From an uncultured Flavobacteriaceae bacterium (GTDB taxonomy: Bacteria; Bacteroidota; Bacteroidia; Flavobacteriales; Flavobacteriaceae), in assembly GCA_947489085.1 (NCBI GenBank), contig CANLCJ010000032.1, positions 1 through 44,444 on the forward strand: DNA of 44,444 nucleotides, in the 5' to 3' direction. The notes beneath the pieces are model-generated. The model saw only the letters and a program-made list of their open reading frames with translations. It searched no databases and was not told the DNA's origin. Below are positions 7,505-17,297 of this stretch, piece by piece. A program made the position numbers and the translations under genes. The first letter of the stretch is position 1. Each line of letters begins with the position of its first letter.

Positions 7505-10486
7505 ATGGAAGATGCAGTAATTCTTGAAAATGGAGGAAATGGATTAATTGTTCCTTTATCTAAAGTAAGCGATAAAACTATTTTTGACCCTTTTGATCCT
7601 GATATGTTATTTTTTAGTAATGGATGGGTACGTAGATTTAAAAAAGCAGGTAAAGCATATATAGCTCTTTTTGATACGGATACTAATGAATTTCTGGGAT
7701 ATTTTGAAGAGATAAAATTTTGGGATAATAATAAAGTAAGTACAGACAAAAAAACAACATTTGTAAACAGAAGTGATAGAGGAAAAAGATTTCAAGATGT
7801 AATAACGTTTTTTGAAATACCAGATGATACTAGGGTCTATATAAATCATAAATTTATAAGTAAAACAGATACTAATTATAGCATAGCGGTTAATTATGGT
7901 TATAAATTAAAGAAAGAAAGTCAACCATTAACATTTGAATTATTAGCCAGTAATGGAGAATTGGAAGCCCAAAATATTTCTTTAAATGGTTCTAACAAGT
8001 TAATTACTTATGCAGACTATGTATTTGATAAACAATTTTTGTTACCAGATGGCACTTTAAAACCTTTAGACAATGCGGAAGATGATGTATTATTTGATAT
8101 CATTTATGTATTTAATGAAATTTTAGGAGATAGTAATTTGATAGCTTTTTTATCAGGTGAAAAAGTAAATGTTTATAGTGTTATTGAGGCACATTTAGAT
8201 TTGCCAAATAGATATGCTCCTCCATCTAATACTGTAGACTATCCTTATCATTTATTTTATGATGCAGAATATTTCTCAAGATTTAGGTTAAAACTCATTG
8301 AGTTTAGGTATTGGTTGTTACGCTATAATCAGGATTACAACACGATAGATATCAATGATTTAATGGTTTATATCTTAAATTTATTTCCAGCAGAAGAGCT
8401 TAGCTTTTTAAATTATGATATCAAAGAAAATTTACTCAAAGGACTGATTCATGATAATATATGGATAACAGGAGATTGGTTTTTTAATGCCTTAAACGAG
8501 GAGAGGGCAATTGTAAAAATAACAAAAGCAATAGCTAAAAGAGATAACCTAAATAATATCAGTAATTACGAGGATATAAATAAGTTCTTAGTTTTACTTA
8601 ATACGACATATAATGAAAGTTCTAATGTGTTATTTATGATTTTGTATAACAAAATACAGGATGACACTTTTTTCGGAGATAACGGGCAGGGTAATAAAGG
8701 GTTATTTGTAAAAGCCATCTATAATATGTGGTTAGAAAGTAAATTTAATCCTTACCGAGAAGATACTACATTAACTCAGGAAGAGGTTGTAGAACAGGCT
8801 CTTAGTTATTTTGATTACACGCCTAATAATGGTGTTTCAGAAGTATTAGATTGTATTCCTAAAAACCCCAATCAAGAATATAGATGTCAGCATTTAGTAG
8901 ATGAGAATGCCGCACCTATGCTTTTATCTTACGAATCAGAACGGGTTTTAGTTTGGTATAGAGATAACTTTAATTTCTTCTTTAAAGGGAAAAAGATCAT
9001 AGCTTTACAAGAAATAAAAGAGTTAGGCCAGAGGAAAGTACAGGTTGGTAGTTATGATATTTTTCAGCCAATAGCATTAAAGGCTACAGATGCCAACGAT
9101 ACTATCATTAGAATGCCTGTGTCAGGTATTGAAGATGTTAGCAACCCTACTAATATTAATTTTATACAGAATAGTATTCCAATTTTTTATTTAAAATATG
9201 TAGATGATTTAGGAGATTATAGTGATGCAAAAGAAACTATCGGTACTGTGGTTGATGTAGCGCTTACATTTTCAGGTATTGGTAACATTACAAAACTTAG
9301 ACATATCACTAAATTGTCACTAATTAGAAAAAGTTTTACTACAGCTGGATTAACTTTATTAGAAAAACAAGCTCTAGTAAAAGCGGTTAGTGGAACAGTT
9401 TCGGCAGTAGAAGCACTTTTAGGAGTTGCTAGTCTAGCTTATGGTTTTGTAACAGGGAGTTGTACGATTTATTATAACAATAGTCAAAATCCGCCCAACG
9501 AGACTGATCCTGAATACCAAGAATATGTATTTTGCCAAGAAGTAAATAAATGGTTGTTTGCTTTAGAAATGGTTGCTTTGGCTGGCGATTTTTTATCTCG
9601 AAGGGCATTAAAAAGAGCCACTCGTAAATTAAATCAAAGTATACCAACTAGCAACGAATATGACTCTTTTAGAAGAGCAGTGAATAATATAGATGAGTTA
9701 GATAGTCTTTTAGTTGATTTTCTTTCACGTATACAAAGCACCCACCCTAATGTTCATACTAAAGTTAGTGGCTTTAAAAAGATAGAAAATGGCGTAGAAG
9801 TTATAGATAAAGATAAGCAGTTTGCTTTTATGTTCGATATTGAAGTTAAGCCCTCATTATTAGAGGATTTTAAGGCAGATCCTGATTTGGTCGATAGTTG
9901 GTTTGAAATAGTGAACGAGTTAGCTCAATACAGGAAAGAAATAAATTATTTAAGATCGTACAGGAGACTTACAAATAATGATTTTGAAGTTAAACATATT
10001 ACTGATTTTACAAATGGGGCTCTATCTACTGGGGGGTTTAGACCAATAGGAGCCCATGGAGGTAAGAATATCAATAATGGAGTAATCAGAAACCCTGGAT
10101 TACCAGCGCCGCCAAATAAACCTCCAACTACTATATATCACATAAAGAATGGGCATATAACATATAGAAATACCTACTTTATAAGACCTGATGGTAGTCT
10201 AAAAAAGAAATCATTACAGACTATTTGGAATCCCAATTGGAGCGATGATAGAATAAAGGCAGAAATGGCACTAGCATATATGAATAGAAAACTTAAGATG
10301 CCTACTATTAATACAGGAGTTAACATTCCTGGTTTTTCACCACCCCCACAATTAGTAAGTGTTTACAAGTCTAGCTTGAGTGATGGTACTGAGGTTGAAA
10401 TTAAATTAGTGAATTTTGGAAAAGACCCAGTATCAGGTGAAATAAAAGAAAACTTTATGAATTATTTTAAACTAGTACTTAAATAA
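7505..10486 (+). CDS. Polymorphic toxin with EndoU-like C-terminal RNase domain
   Basis: This 993-residue protein lacks a signal peptide. A mixed body (1-570) is followed by a hydrophobic stretch at about 575-660 (VVDVALTFSGIGNI, then VEALLGVASLAYGFVTG) of the kind found before toxin tips. A helical linker leads to the border DFTNGA at residue 834 (10004-10021), and 160 residues remain after it. This tip contains GAHGG and ends with KKSLQTIWNPNWSDDRIKAE, matching the K-x-S-x2-T-x2-P-x2-W-S pattern of bacterial EndoU ribonucleases of contact-dependent toxins. EndoU enzymes cleave RNA using two His and a Lys. GAHGG and NGHITY supply candidate His residues and the KKS block the Lys. The assignment is by eye. 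A putative immunity gene follows after seven bases. Confidence 0.65.
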   Translation: MEDAVILENGGNGLIVPLSKVSDKTIFDPFDPDMLFFSNGWVRRFKKAGKAYIALFDTDTNEFLGYFEEIKFWDNNKVSTDKKTTFVNRSDRGKRFQDVITFFEIPDDTRVYINHKFISKTDTNYSIAVNYGYKLKKESQPLTFELLASNGELEAQNISLNGSNKLITYADYVFDKQFLLPDGTLKPLDNAEDDVLFDIIYVFNEILGDSNLIAFLSGEKVNVYSVIEAHLDLPNRYAPPSNTVDYPYHLFYDAEYFSRFRLKLIEFRYWLLRYNQDYNTIDINDLMVYILNLFPAEELSFLNYDIKENLLKGLIHDNIWITGDWFFNALNEERAIVKITKAIAKRDNLNNISNYEDINKFLVLLNTTYNESSNVLFMILYNKIQDDTFFGDNGQGNKGLFVKAIYNMWLESKFNPYREDTTLTQEEVVEQALSYFDYTPNNGVSEVLDCIPKNPNQEYRCQHLVDENAAPMLLSYESERVLVWYRDNFNFFFKGKKIIALQEIKELGQRKVQVGSYDIFQPIALKATDANDTIIRMPVSGIEDVSNPTNINFIQNSIPIFYLKYVDDLGDYSDAKETIGTVVDVALTFSGIGNITKLRHITKLSLIRKSFTTAGLTLLEKQALVKAVSGTVSAVEALLGVASLAYGFVTGSCTIYYNNSQNPPNETDPEYQEYVFCQEVNKWLFALEMVALAGDFLSRRALKRATRKLNQSIPTSNEYDSFRRAVNNIDELDSLLVDFLSRIQSTHPNVHTKVSGFKKIENGVEVIDKDKQFAFMFDIEVKPSLLEDFKADPDLVDSWFEIVNELAQYRKEINYLRSYRRLTNNDFEVKHITDFTNGALSTGGFRPIGAHGGKNINNGVIRNPGLPAPPNKPPTTIYHIKNGHITYRNTYFIRPDGSLKKKSLQTIWNPNWSDDRIKAEMALAYMNRKLKMPTINTGVNIPGFSPPPQLVSVYKSSLSDGTEVEIKLVNFGKDPVSGEIKENFMNYFKLVLK

Positions 10487-10493
10487 AAAGAAT

Positions 10494-10850
10494 ATGGAAG
10501 TAAAGGATCAATATGAATTATTTTTCTCTAAGATTAGAGATAATGATAGCGGTAATATTTTTTATAGTTGTGAAGGTAACAATTTAGTAGAGGGATCAAT
10601 ATGCCTATCTCTATTGTTAACAAGTATCGCAAATATAGAAGCCGAAACACTTTTACAAGAGATCAATACAGCAATAGGAAACGTTGATTTTGAAGAAGAT
10701 TATCTATTGGACTTTGATTCAAGTATTTGGTTGGATTTTAATCCGCCAGAGGTGAGAATAAATTATACAGGAGGTTTAAGTTCTTACACGATGACATTAA
10801 TCAGTCTACAACAACTTTTAGAAGAATGGATAGATTTTATAAATAACTAG
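10494..10850 (+). CDS. Putative immunity protein for the EndoU-like toxin
   Basis: This is a 118-residue, strongly acidic, soluble protein without signal peptide (FEEDYLLDFDSSIWLDFNPP near the middle). It starts seven bases after the toxin stop on the same strand and is followed by 361 non-coding bases. Acidic immunity partners commonly neutralise basic RNase toxin tips by covering the active site, and the EndoU-like tip upstream is rich in Lys and Arg. The immunity role is inferred from position, size and charge; the family is not recognised. Confidence 0.65.
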   Translation: MEVKDQYELFFSKIRDNDSGNIFYSCEGNNLVEGSICLSLLLTSIANIEAETLLQEINTAIGNVDFEEDYLLDFDSSIWLDFNPPEVRINYTGGLSSYTMTLISLQQLLEEWIDFINN

Positions 10851-11211
10851 CGAATACTGACAATTATCAAAAATTAATAAATTTTATTTAAAATAGTAAT
10901 TAAGATATCAATCAAAATTAGTTAAATCATTTGAGGGACTCATGAAATTAAGTTGAAAAATAAAATAGTCCTCTAAATAAATCATTTATTCTAGAGTACT
11001 TTAAATAGTAATATTAAGAAAGCACGAACTTCTGCGAATACTATCAAGAGAAATTAAGATTAATCTGCAGAATATTTAGAACAAAAGATCTTGGATACAC
11101 GTAAAAAATAGTAAGTTCAATAATGTTATATAAAATATGACAATATAGAAATAAAATTTGTTTAGTTCTAATTAGAAAGTATTAGGAGCTAAGTAGTAAT
11201 AACAATACACA
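10851..11211 (+). other. Non-coding gap between the toxin pair and the giant genes
   Basis: About 360 very AT-rich bases hold no convincing gene. A long-range inverted repeat, GAGGGACT at about 10932 with AGTCCTC at about 10968, could form a hairpin with a long AT-rich loop, but no T run follows. The gap suggests that the giant genes have their own promoter. I could not assign a clear TTTG / TAnnTTTG pair. Confidence 0.4.
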
Positions 11212-14200
11212 ATGCCACAAACACAAATTACACCTCGTTATTATCCTGCTTTAAGCTCGGTAATTGCACCCGATGAATTACCAGAGCTTCTGGGTTTCTT
11301 AAAAGAAGCAATTACAGGGCTTTTAGATAACATTCATTTTAAGGATTTACAATATTCTAAAAGTGTATATGGAGACAAAGCATTTTACAGCTTACGTATT
11401 GTCACTAAAAATCCTTTGGAGTTAGAAATTCCAGGAACAGGGATTTTTTTAGTATTAAATCCAGATACAACAGATAGCGGTATATCATCATTTCCCATTA
11501 CGGTAGAGTATGAATGGCCTATTTTAGCCTACCGACGCTCATTTAATATAGATAACTTTTCGTTTTCTCCAGAAGATTTTTATCTGTTGGCATTGCAGAT
11601 ATTAAATCTTACAGAGGCGCAAGTAGTGGCAAATGCTATCAATATATTTACTGAGACAGAAAGCGGTAACACAGCATTTGAACAAGCAGTTATAGACCTC
11701 AATGTAACCGTTAATACTTTTACAGATAATCCTGTATTTGACATTTTAGACGCCATACACGAACAACTTGATACACCCCCAGAATTAGCTGTATTAGCTA
11801 CATACATCTTAAAAGAAAATCTCAATGTATCAAAACAAAATTTAAATCGGTTTTTTAAAAGTCTACTGCCAACCGACGATGTCGAGTCATATATACAGAA
11901 TTTAATATTACCAAAATTTGCAACAACCCTAGTATTATCTGCAGGTATTGATTTTCCAAGGCGTATACTACAACCTGTTGATCCCGAAACTTTAGATGTT
12001 ATTCCTGCAGAAAACGAAGCAACAGGAGCACCAAGAGCGGGATTTCGTTTTGGAGAGGCATTATTTTATGCCAGCACCGACAAAGGTGTAGGCTATACAT
12101 TAGACATTGCATTATCTACCAATGCACCAGCCATGATAGGCAACACAGGTTTAATTCTAGAAATACAAAGACTAAAAGTAGACCTTAGCGACACCGAAAA
12201 TATTTTAGAAGCCGATTTAGACGGCCGTCCACCAAATTTTCAAGGCGTATACGCCCAAACGGCAAGCATAACCTTGCCTAAGCGTTGGTTTGATACAGAA
12301 GATAACCACCCAGGAACCACAGCACGAATAGCAGGTTACGATATATTAGTAGGCACAGGAGGGCTCTCAGGAACGCTAGCCCTAGAAACCATACAAGTTC
12401 CCGATGGTACCGTTACCGACTATTATGCCGATTGTTTTACTTTTCAATATCCTGTAGTAATCACTTCAGGTATTGCATCTAGGGAAATAGCCAGCTACAG
12501 TATTTTATTAGAACATTTAAACAGCTTAAACGGTGCATCTTTTAATTTTAATTTTCCTTTAGAGGTTCTTGTAAGTGGTACGCAAACACCACAACCCATA
12601 AACAACCAAACAGAGTATGCCGATCTTATAAAAGGTTGTAATACAGCAGGAGCTCCACCAAGGCTCATAAAGCGCTTAGGCGGTAATGGTTTCGAAATAT
12701 GGTTTACAGCCTTCGATATTACCTTCAAACAAAATAAAGTTACCGGCTCTACCATACAAGGTGGTTTAAAAATACCACGCTTAAAAGACGCCAATGGCGA
12801 TGATGCAGAAATAGAGATTTTTGGTCATTTTGACGATACTGGCGACTTTTTAGTATCAGCATCCGAAAAAGACGGTTTAAAACCGTTTGGTATTAAAAAT
12901 GTAATTCAATTTTATTTAAAATCGGTAGAGTTAGGTAAGGAAAACGACGATTTCTTTGTAGGCTGTGCTTGCGATATTGCCTTTCCAAACCCTGTAATGC
13001 GTAAGCTAATAGGCGACCAACGCATACAAATACAACGCATGCGCTTTTACAGCGATGGCAGTTTCGAAATTTTAGGTGGCACCATACCAGTACCAGCAAA
13101 TTTCACGTTAAATCTAGGGCCTGTAGAAGTAGCAATTACAAATATAAATTTGGGGGCTTACCAACAAGAGTACAAAGGCAAAACCCGCAAATACATGGTA
13201 TTTGGTTTTGATGGTGCCGTAGGTTTAGGATCTTTAGGCTTCGAAGCACGAGGTAAGGGTATGCAATATTATTTTACTGTAGATAGGGGTGAGTTCCATT
13301 CTGAGTTCCGCATACAAACCATAGAGGCCGATATTATAATACCCGGTAATGCATCGCCAGAGTCGGCAACGGCCATCATAAAAGGTTACCTATCCATACC
13401 ACAGCCAGGAGAATCTAAGGAGTATACAGGAGGGGTGTCTGTAAAAATACCTAAAGCAAAAATATCAGGAAGCGCAGAGTTTCGTCTACAACCGCGATAT
13501 CCAGCCTATATTGTAGATGCAAGTATAGACTTACCAATAGCCATCCCTATTGTGCCACCAGTAAGCATAACGGGTTTTAGAGGGTTATTTGGGCATAGAT
13601 ATATTGCCGAAAAGGAAGCTGTAGGTCTAACCTCAGGACCGGGAGGCGATACTTGGTACGATTATTATACCTATCCAAGACGAGGTGTTAACCTTCCAAA
13701 ATTTAGAGGGCCAGATGCATCACAAAATGCCAGATCAGGGTTTTCTATAGGGGCAGGTGCTACATTGCAAACTTCCGATGGCGCGTTGTTATCTGCTAGA
13801 GTAATGTTTATACTATCGCAGCCAAGCTTATTTGTATTTGATGGTAGAGCCAATATATTAGGGCCAGCACTTGGTTTAGACGATACCAACGATCCGCCAT
13901 TTTTTGCCTTTGTAGCAATAGGCGATCGCTCGTTAGAGCTAGGTTCTGGCATAGACTTTAAATTACCAAAAAGTAACGGTAATTTAATTAGTTTAAAAGT
14001 AGGAATGGAAGCCTATTTTCCGTTCCAAAACGCATCAGCATGGTACATCCATTTAGGGACACGACAAAAACCAAACGAAGCACGAATCTTTACATTAATA
14101 ACCATGCAGTCCTACTTAGAGCTTTCGGCAAGAGGTATGGCTATGGGGGCGCGTGCCGACTTTAATTTCGATAAGCGTTTTGGACCAGCAAAAGTAAAAG

Positions 14201-17200
14201 CATGGTTATATGCCGAAGTAGGAGGTGCCATAAGTTTCGAACGCCCGCAAATAGGCGGTTATGTGGCAGCAGGAGGAGGCGCCGAAGTAAGTTTCTGGAT
14301 CCTCACTGTAGGCATTAGTTTAGATGCCTTATTTGGTGCAGAAGTACCAAAGCCATTCAAAATACAAGCTTCGGTACGTGTCTGCGGACGTATAAAATTA
14401 GGCTTTATAAAAATAAGGAAATGCCTTACTGTAGATATAAAATGGGAATTCAATAAACGTGTAGATACAACACCAGTACCACCATTACCTAATCATGTTG
14501 CTAGCGAAAATGTAAAAGGCATAAGTATGCTTACAGGCGAAACATTCGATTTATTACGCATACAATCAGGGTTTAATAGCGCACCAAGTAATAATTTACC
14601 AGTATTACCATTAGACACCTACATTGATATTAAAACATTAAAACCGTTAAACCCAAGTGCGGTAAGAAATAAAATAGGCGGGTATAGCAATCGCGCCAAA
14701 GGCAGTATAGAGTTAATACCACCACAAGCAAGTTCTAGAGGACGCAGTTTTAGACAGGTAGAGCACGAATACAGTATAGATGCTGTAAATATCGATATAT
14801 GGAATGGCAGTACTTGGGTGTCCTATAACCCTTACAAAGCCATAACTATCGAAGATGAGGTTAACGTAAACCGCCTAAAAGCAGGTGTGTGGCAAAAATC
14901 TGGTGCAGAATACAATGCCATACGTTTGCTGGGTGACACACCGTTTTCATACATACAACGTGGCGAGTCTGGTTGGTTCGTGCCAGAACAGGTAGGCATA
15001 TCGTCCGAAAGCTTGTTTTGCGAACACACATTTGATTATTGGAAACGTGCCAACTGGCGTAATGTTCGTATTGGTCGGCGGTACCCACTAGTAGGTATAA
15101 ACCCCAATGCAGATTTAGCAGGCGCTACTGCATTTAATGTAAATAAATTTTATTCGCACCAAAATTTAGCATTTACCATAATAGGTAACCAGTATGAAAT
15201 AGGCGGTAGTCGTTCTATTGCAGATTACGCACGTGTGGCAAAAACGTATAGTCCTAACTTCGATTTTAGCCGCGGGCTGCAATTTAACAATACTAATCCA
15301 TTAGTGTTAAAATACAGAAACCCAGTACGGAGTATAAGATTGAAATTGAATACAGGCGCTCAAGGTGTAAATTTTATATTTTACAAAGCCGTGTTCGACA
15401 ATCTTGATACTCCAGGCGCAAGTACACAAGTACGCTTGGAAGCTTTCGAGACAGTACAGGCAAACGCAGAAACTTTAGAAACCGCAGCTTTCGAGTATAC
15501 CGCTACAGGAGATAACACCATAAGCCAAATAAAAATAATCCCTAATGTAGCTAACGCCGAAGATATTGCAGCACTAAGAGCGCAAATAGAAGCGCTTCAA
15601 GATGGAGTACTGGATGTTATACTAGAAAACACAACATCTAGCGAAACAGAAGAAGCAGAATTGGAAACCCTATTAGAACGACTGGAAGCACTAGAGGCGC
15701 AAAGTTGTAAAATAGTAGAAATACCATGTACAGGCATAGGCGATATGATGGTTACTAACGACTTTATAGTTGGTAAAGAAACCGAAAATGTACCACCTTT
15801 AACGCGTTCTATATGCCACACAACATTATTTGAAGCAGAGTGGTTACACGAATTTGATTTTAAGTTGATTTCAACATTGCCAGATCAACAAGCCATAACA
15901 GAAGAATTTGAAGCGGCTACCGATGCCATTACAAAGGTAGTAGAACCCATATGGCGACCAGATGCGCAATACCGTATTCATTTTCAGGTAGCAGATACTG
16001 TACAAGGCAATAAAACACCTTATGATTTTTATTTCGGTTTTGCAACCTCAGGACCTGTGGGGCATCATCCTGTACCAATAGTGAATTATGGCACCTATAA
16101 AAATGCAGCATTTCAACTTAACCTGTCGCAAGAAGTTAAAGATAAATATGCCCATACCACGTTGCGCCAATACATAGACTATAAGCGTTCGTATCCTAAT
16201 GCTAATGGTAATTTACTCCAATCGAAACCTTTGTTTTACGGTACAGAAGGCGGTAATAACAAGCTGTCGCTATTCTACTTAAAAGCCTATGCATACCACA
16301 TGCTACGCGATTGGCCAGCTTATGATGGTGTAGGAGAGGCTATAAGCAATACATTACAGGTTATTGTTAAAGACCCTGTAGAAGACATATTATTGCAAAA
16401 TCCCCCAGCACCAGACAGTACAACGACTGAAATACCTTCGGCACAAGTGGCTTGGACAACAGATACCAATGCCTTATTTCCAACAGAATACCAAATGTAT
16501 AGCAATTTAGCTAATGGCGATAATTGTATGGGTGTAGATGCCGTTTTAACCATTCCAAAGCGCTACGTTACTGAGGTGACTGTAAACAATATGAAGCCTC
16601 AAAAAATGTATACTGCCATACTTAATGCTGTATACAAACAACAAACAAAAGAGGTGCACAATTTTGTGTTTCAAACCTCACGTTATAAAAACTTTAATGA
16701 ACAAGTCAACAGTTATTTGTTAAAAGAAAATCCTCAGGCATTGCAAGCTGTAAACCAAGCCATATTTAATTTAGATATTGCTATAACAAACGACGATTTG
16801 AAACGGGCTTATAATTTGGTAGCAAGCAACATACAATTGGACCCTAAAGGGCAACAATTGCAAATAGAAAAAGCCGACATTTTCGATCGTGTTACCGAGG
16901 GGCTGTTTAAACTGCCCCCTTTAGACCCTGCAGCAACTACAGAGTTTAATTTCATACGAAATACAGAAACAGGTGCTATAGTGGCATTACTGGTGCGTAA
17001 CCCAGAGCCATTTAACGATCCTAAAATAGATGTAGAAGTTATTAACGGTACCGAAAACCCAAACAACCAAGGTGTCGCCATACTGTCTGGAAATGTACCA
17101 GATCAAAATTATAAAATTTTACACGCCAAAGATTATTCTCAATTCTTAGTAATGTACAACATGAACAATACCATAGCCATAACGGCCGAAAACTTAAATA

Positions 17201-17292
17201 TGCGATTCAACTATTTATTATGGGATGGCTTTGCCTATAGAAAACAAGGCGCTTCTGTAAATGTAACTATTAATGTAAATTTTAAAGAGTAG
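11212..17292 (+). CDS. Giant beta-rich protein of unknown family (2026 residues), possibly DUF6603-like core
   Basis: There is no signal peptide. The first 230 residues are mixed helix and strand (SVIAPDELPELLGFLKEAI). Residues from about 230 to 1080 are dominated by alternating beta strands with many Gly, for example VGLGSLGFEARGKGMQYYF and AYLYAEVGG-like stretches (WLYAEVGGAISFERPQIGGY). This looks like a long repetitive beta groove or solenoid and recalls domains annotated as DUF6603, though I cannot confirm that. A coiled coil lies at about 1445-1500 (IAALRAQIEALQDGV and LETLLERLEALEAQ). The last 500 residues resemble Ig/FN3-like modules. It starts a run of four same-strand genes with gaps of 5, 13 and 36 bases. 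Without an export signal, a giant beta protein next to fibre genes suggests a structural or cargo part of a particle; that is inference. Confidence 0.75.
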   Translation: MPQTQITPRYYPALSSVIAPDELPELLGFLKEAITGLLDNIHFKDLQYSKSVYGDKAFYSLRIVTKNPLELEIPGTGIFLVLNPDTTDSGISSFPITVEYEWPILAYRRSFNIDNFSFSPEDFYLLALQILNLTEAQVVANAINIFTETESGNTAFEQAVIDLNVTVNTFTDNPVFDILDAIHEQLDTPPELAVLATYILKENLNVSKQNLNRFFKSLLPTDDVESYIQNLILPKFATTLVLSAGIDFPRRILQPVDPETLDVIPAENEATGAPRAGFRFGEALFYASTDKGVGYTLDIALSTNAPAMIGNTGLILEIQRLKVDLSDTENILEADLDGRPPNFQGVYAQTASITLPKRWFDTEDNHPGTTARIAGYDILVGTGGLSGTLALETIQVPDGTVTDYYADCFTFQYPVVITSGIASREIASYSILLEHLNSLNGASFNFNFPLEVLVSGTQTPQPINNQTEYADLIKGCNTAGAPPRLIKRLGGNGFEIWFTAFDITFKQNKVTGSTIQGGLKIPRLKDANGDDAEIEIFGHFDDTGDFLVSASEKDGLKPFGIKNVIQFYLKSVELGKENDDFFVGCACDIAFPNPVMRKLIGDQRIQIQRMRFYSDGSFEILGGTIPVPANFTLNLGPVEVAITNINLGAYQQEYKGKTRKYMVFGFDGAVGLGSLGFEARGKGMQYYFTVDRGEFHSEFRIQTIEADIIIPGNASPESATAIIKGYLSIPQPGESKEYTGGVSVKIPKAKISGSAEFRLQPRYPAYIVDASIDLPIAIPIVPPVSITGFRGLFGHRYIAEKEAVGLTSGPGGDTWYDYYTYPRRGVNLPKFRGPDASQNARSGFSIGAGATLQTSDGALLSARVMFILSQPSLFVFDGRANILGPALGLDDTNDPPFFAFVAIGDRSLELGSGIDFKLPKSNGNLISLKVGMEAYFPFQNASAWYIHLGTRQKPNEARIFTLITMQSYLELSARGMAMGARADFNFDKRFGPAKVKAWLYAEVGGAISFERPQIGGYVAAGGGAEVSFWILTVGISLDALFGAEVPKPFKIQASVRVCGRIKLGFIKIRKCLTVDIKWEFNKRVDTTPVPPLPNHVASENVKGISMLTGETFDLLRIQSGFNSAPSNNLPVLPLDTYIDIKTLKPLNPSAVRNKIGGYSNRAKGSIELIPPQASSRGRSFRQVEHEYSIDAVNIDIWNGSTWVSYNPYKAITIEDEVNVNRLKAGVWQKSGAEYNAIRLLGDTPFSYIQRGESGWFVPEQVGISSESLFCEHTFDYWKRANWRNVRIGRRYPLVGINPNADLAGATAFNVNKFYSHQNLAFTIIGNQYEIGGSRSIADYARVAKTYSPNFDFSRGLQFNNTNPLVLKYRNPVRSIRLKLNTGAQGVNFIFYKAVFDNLDTPGASTQVRLEAFETVQANAETLETAAFEYTATGDNTISQIKIIPNVANAEDIAALRAQIEALQDGVLDVILENTTSSETEEAELETLLERLEALEAQSCKIVEIPCTGIGDMMVTNDFIVGKETENVPPLTRSICHTTLFEAEWLHEFDFKLISTLPDQQAITEEFEAATDAITKVVEPIWRPDAQYRIHFQVADTVQGNKTPYDFYFGFATSGPVGHHPVPIVNYGTYKNAAFQLNLSQEVKDKYAHTTLRQYIDYKRSYPNANGNLLQSKPLFYGTEGGNNKLSLFYLKAYAYHMLRDWPAYDGVGEAISNTLQVIVKDPVEDILLQNPPAPDSTTTEIPSAQVAWTTDTNALFPTEYQMYSNLANGDNCMGVDAVLTIPKRYVTEVTVNNMKPQKMYTAILNAVYKQQTKEVHNFVFQTSRYKNFNEQVNSYLLKENPQALQAVNQAIFNLDIAITNDDLKRAYNLVASNIQLDPKGQQLQIEKADIFDRVTEGLFKLPPLDPAATTEFNFIRNTETGAIVALLVRNPEPFNDPKIDVEVINGTENPNNQGVAILSGNVPDQNYKILHAKDYSQFLVMYNMNNTIAITAENLNMRFNYLLWDGFAYRKQGASVNVTINVNFKE

Positions 17293-17297
17293 GGGTT

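Noticed and set aside
10851-11211. Small RNA gene in the gap
   Set aside because: One weak long-loop hairpin without promoter boxes or T run is not enough to call an RNA.
15929-17081. Several minus-strand ORFs of 60-90 codons inside the 2026-residue gene
   Set aside because: They lie wholly opposite a long coding gene, lack recognisable motifs and are typical antisense shadows.
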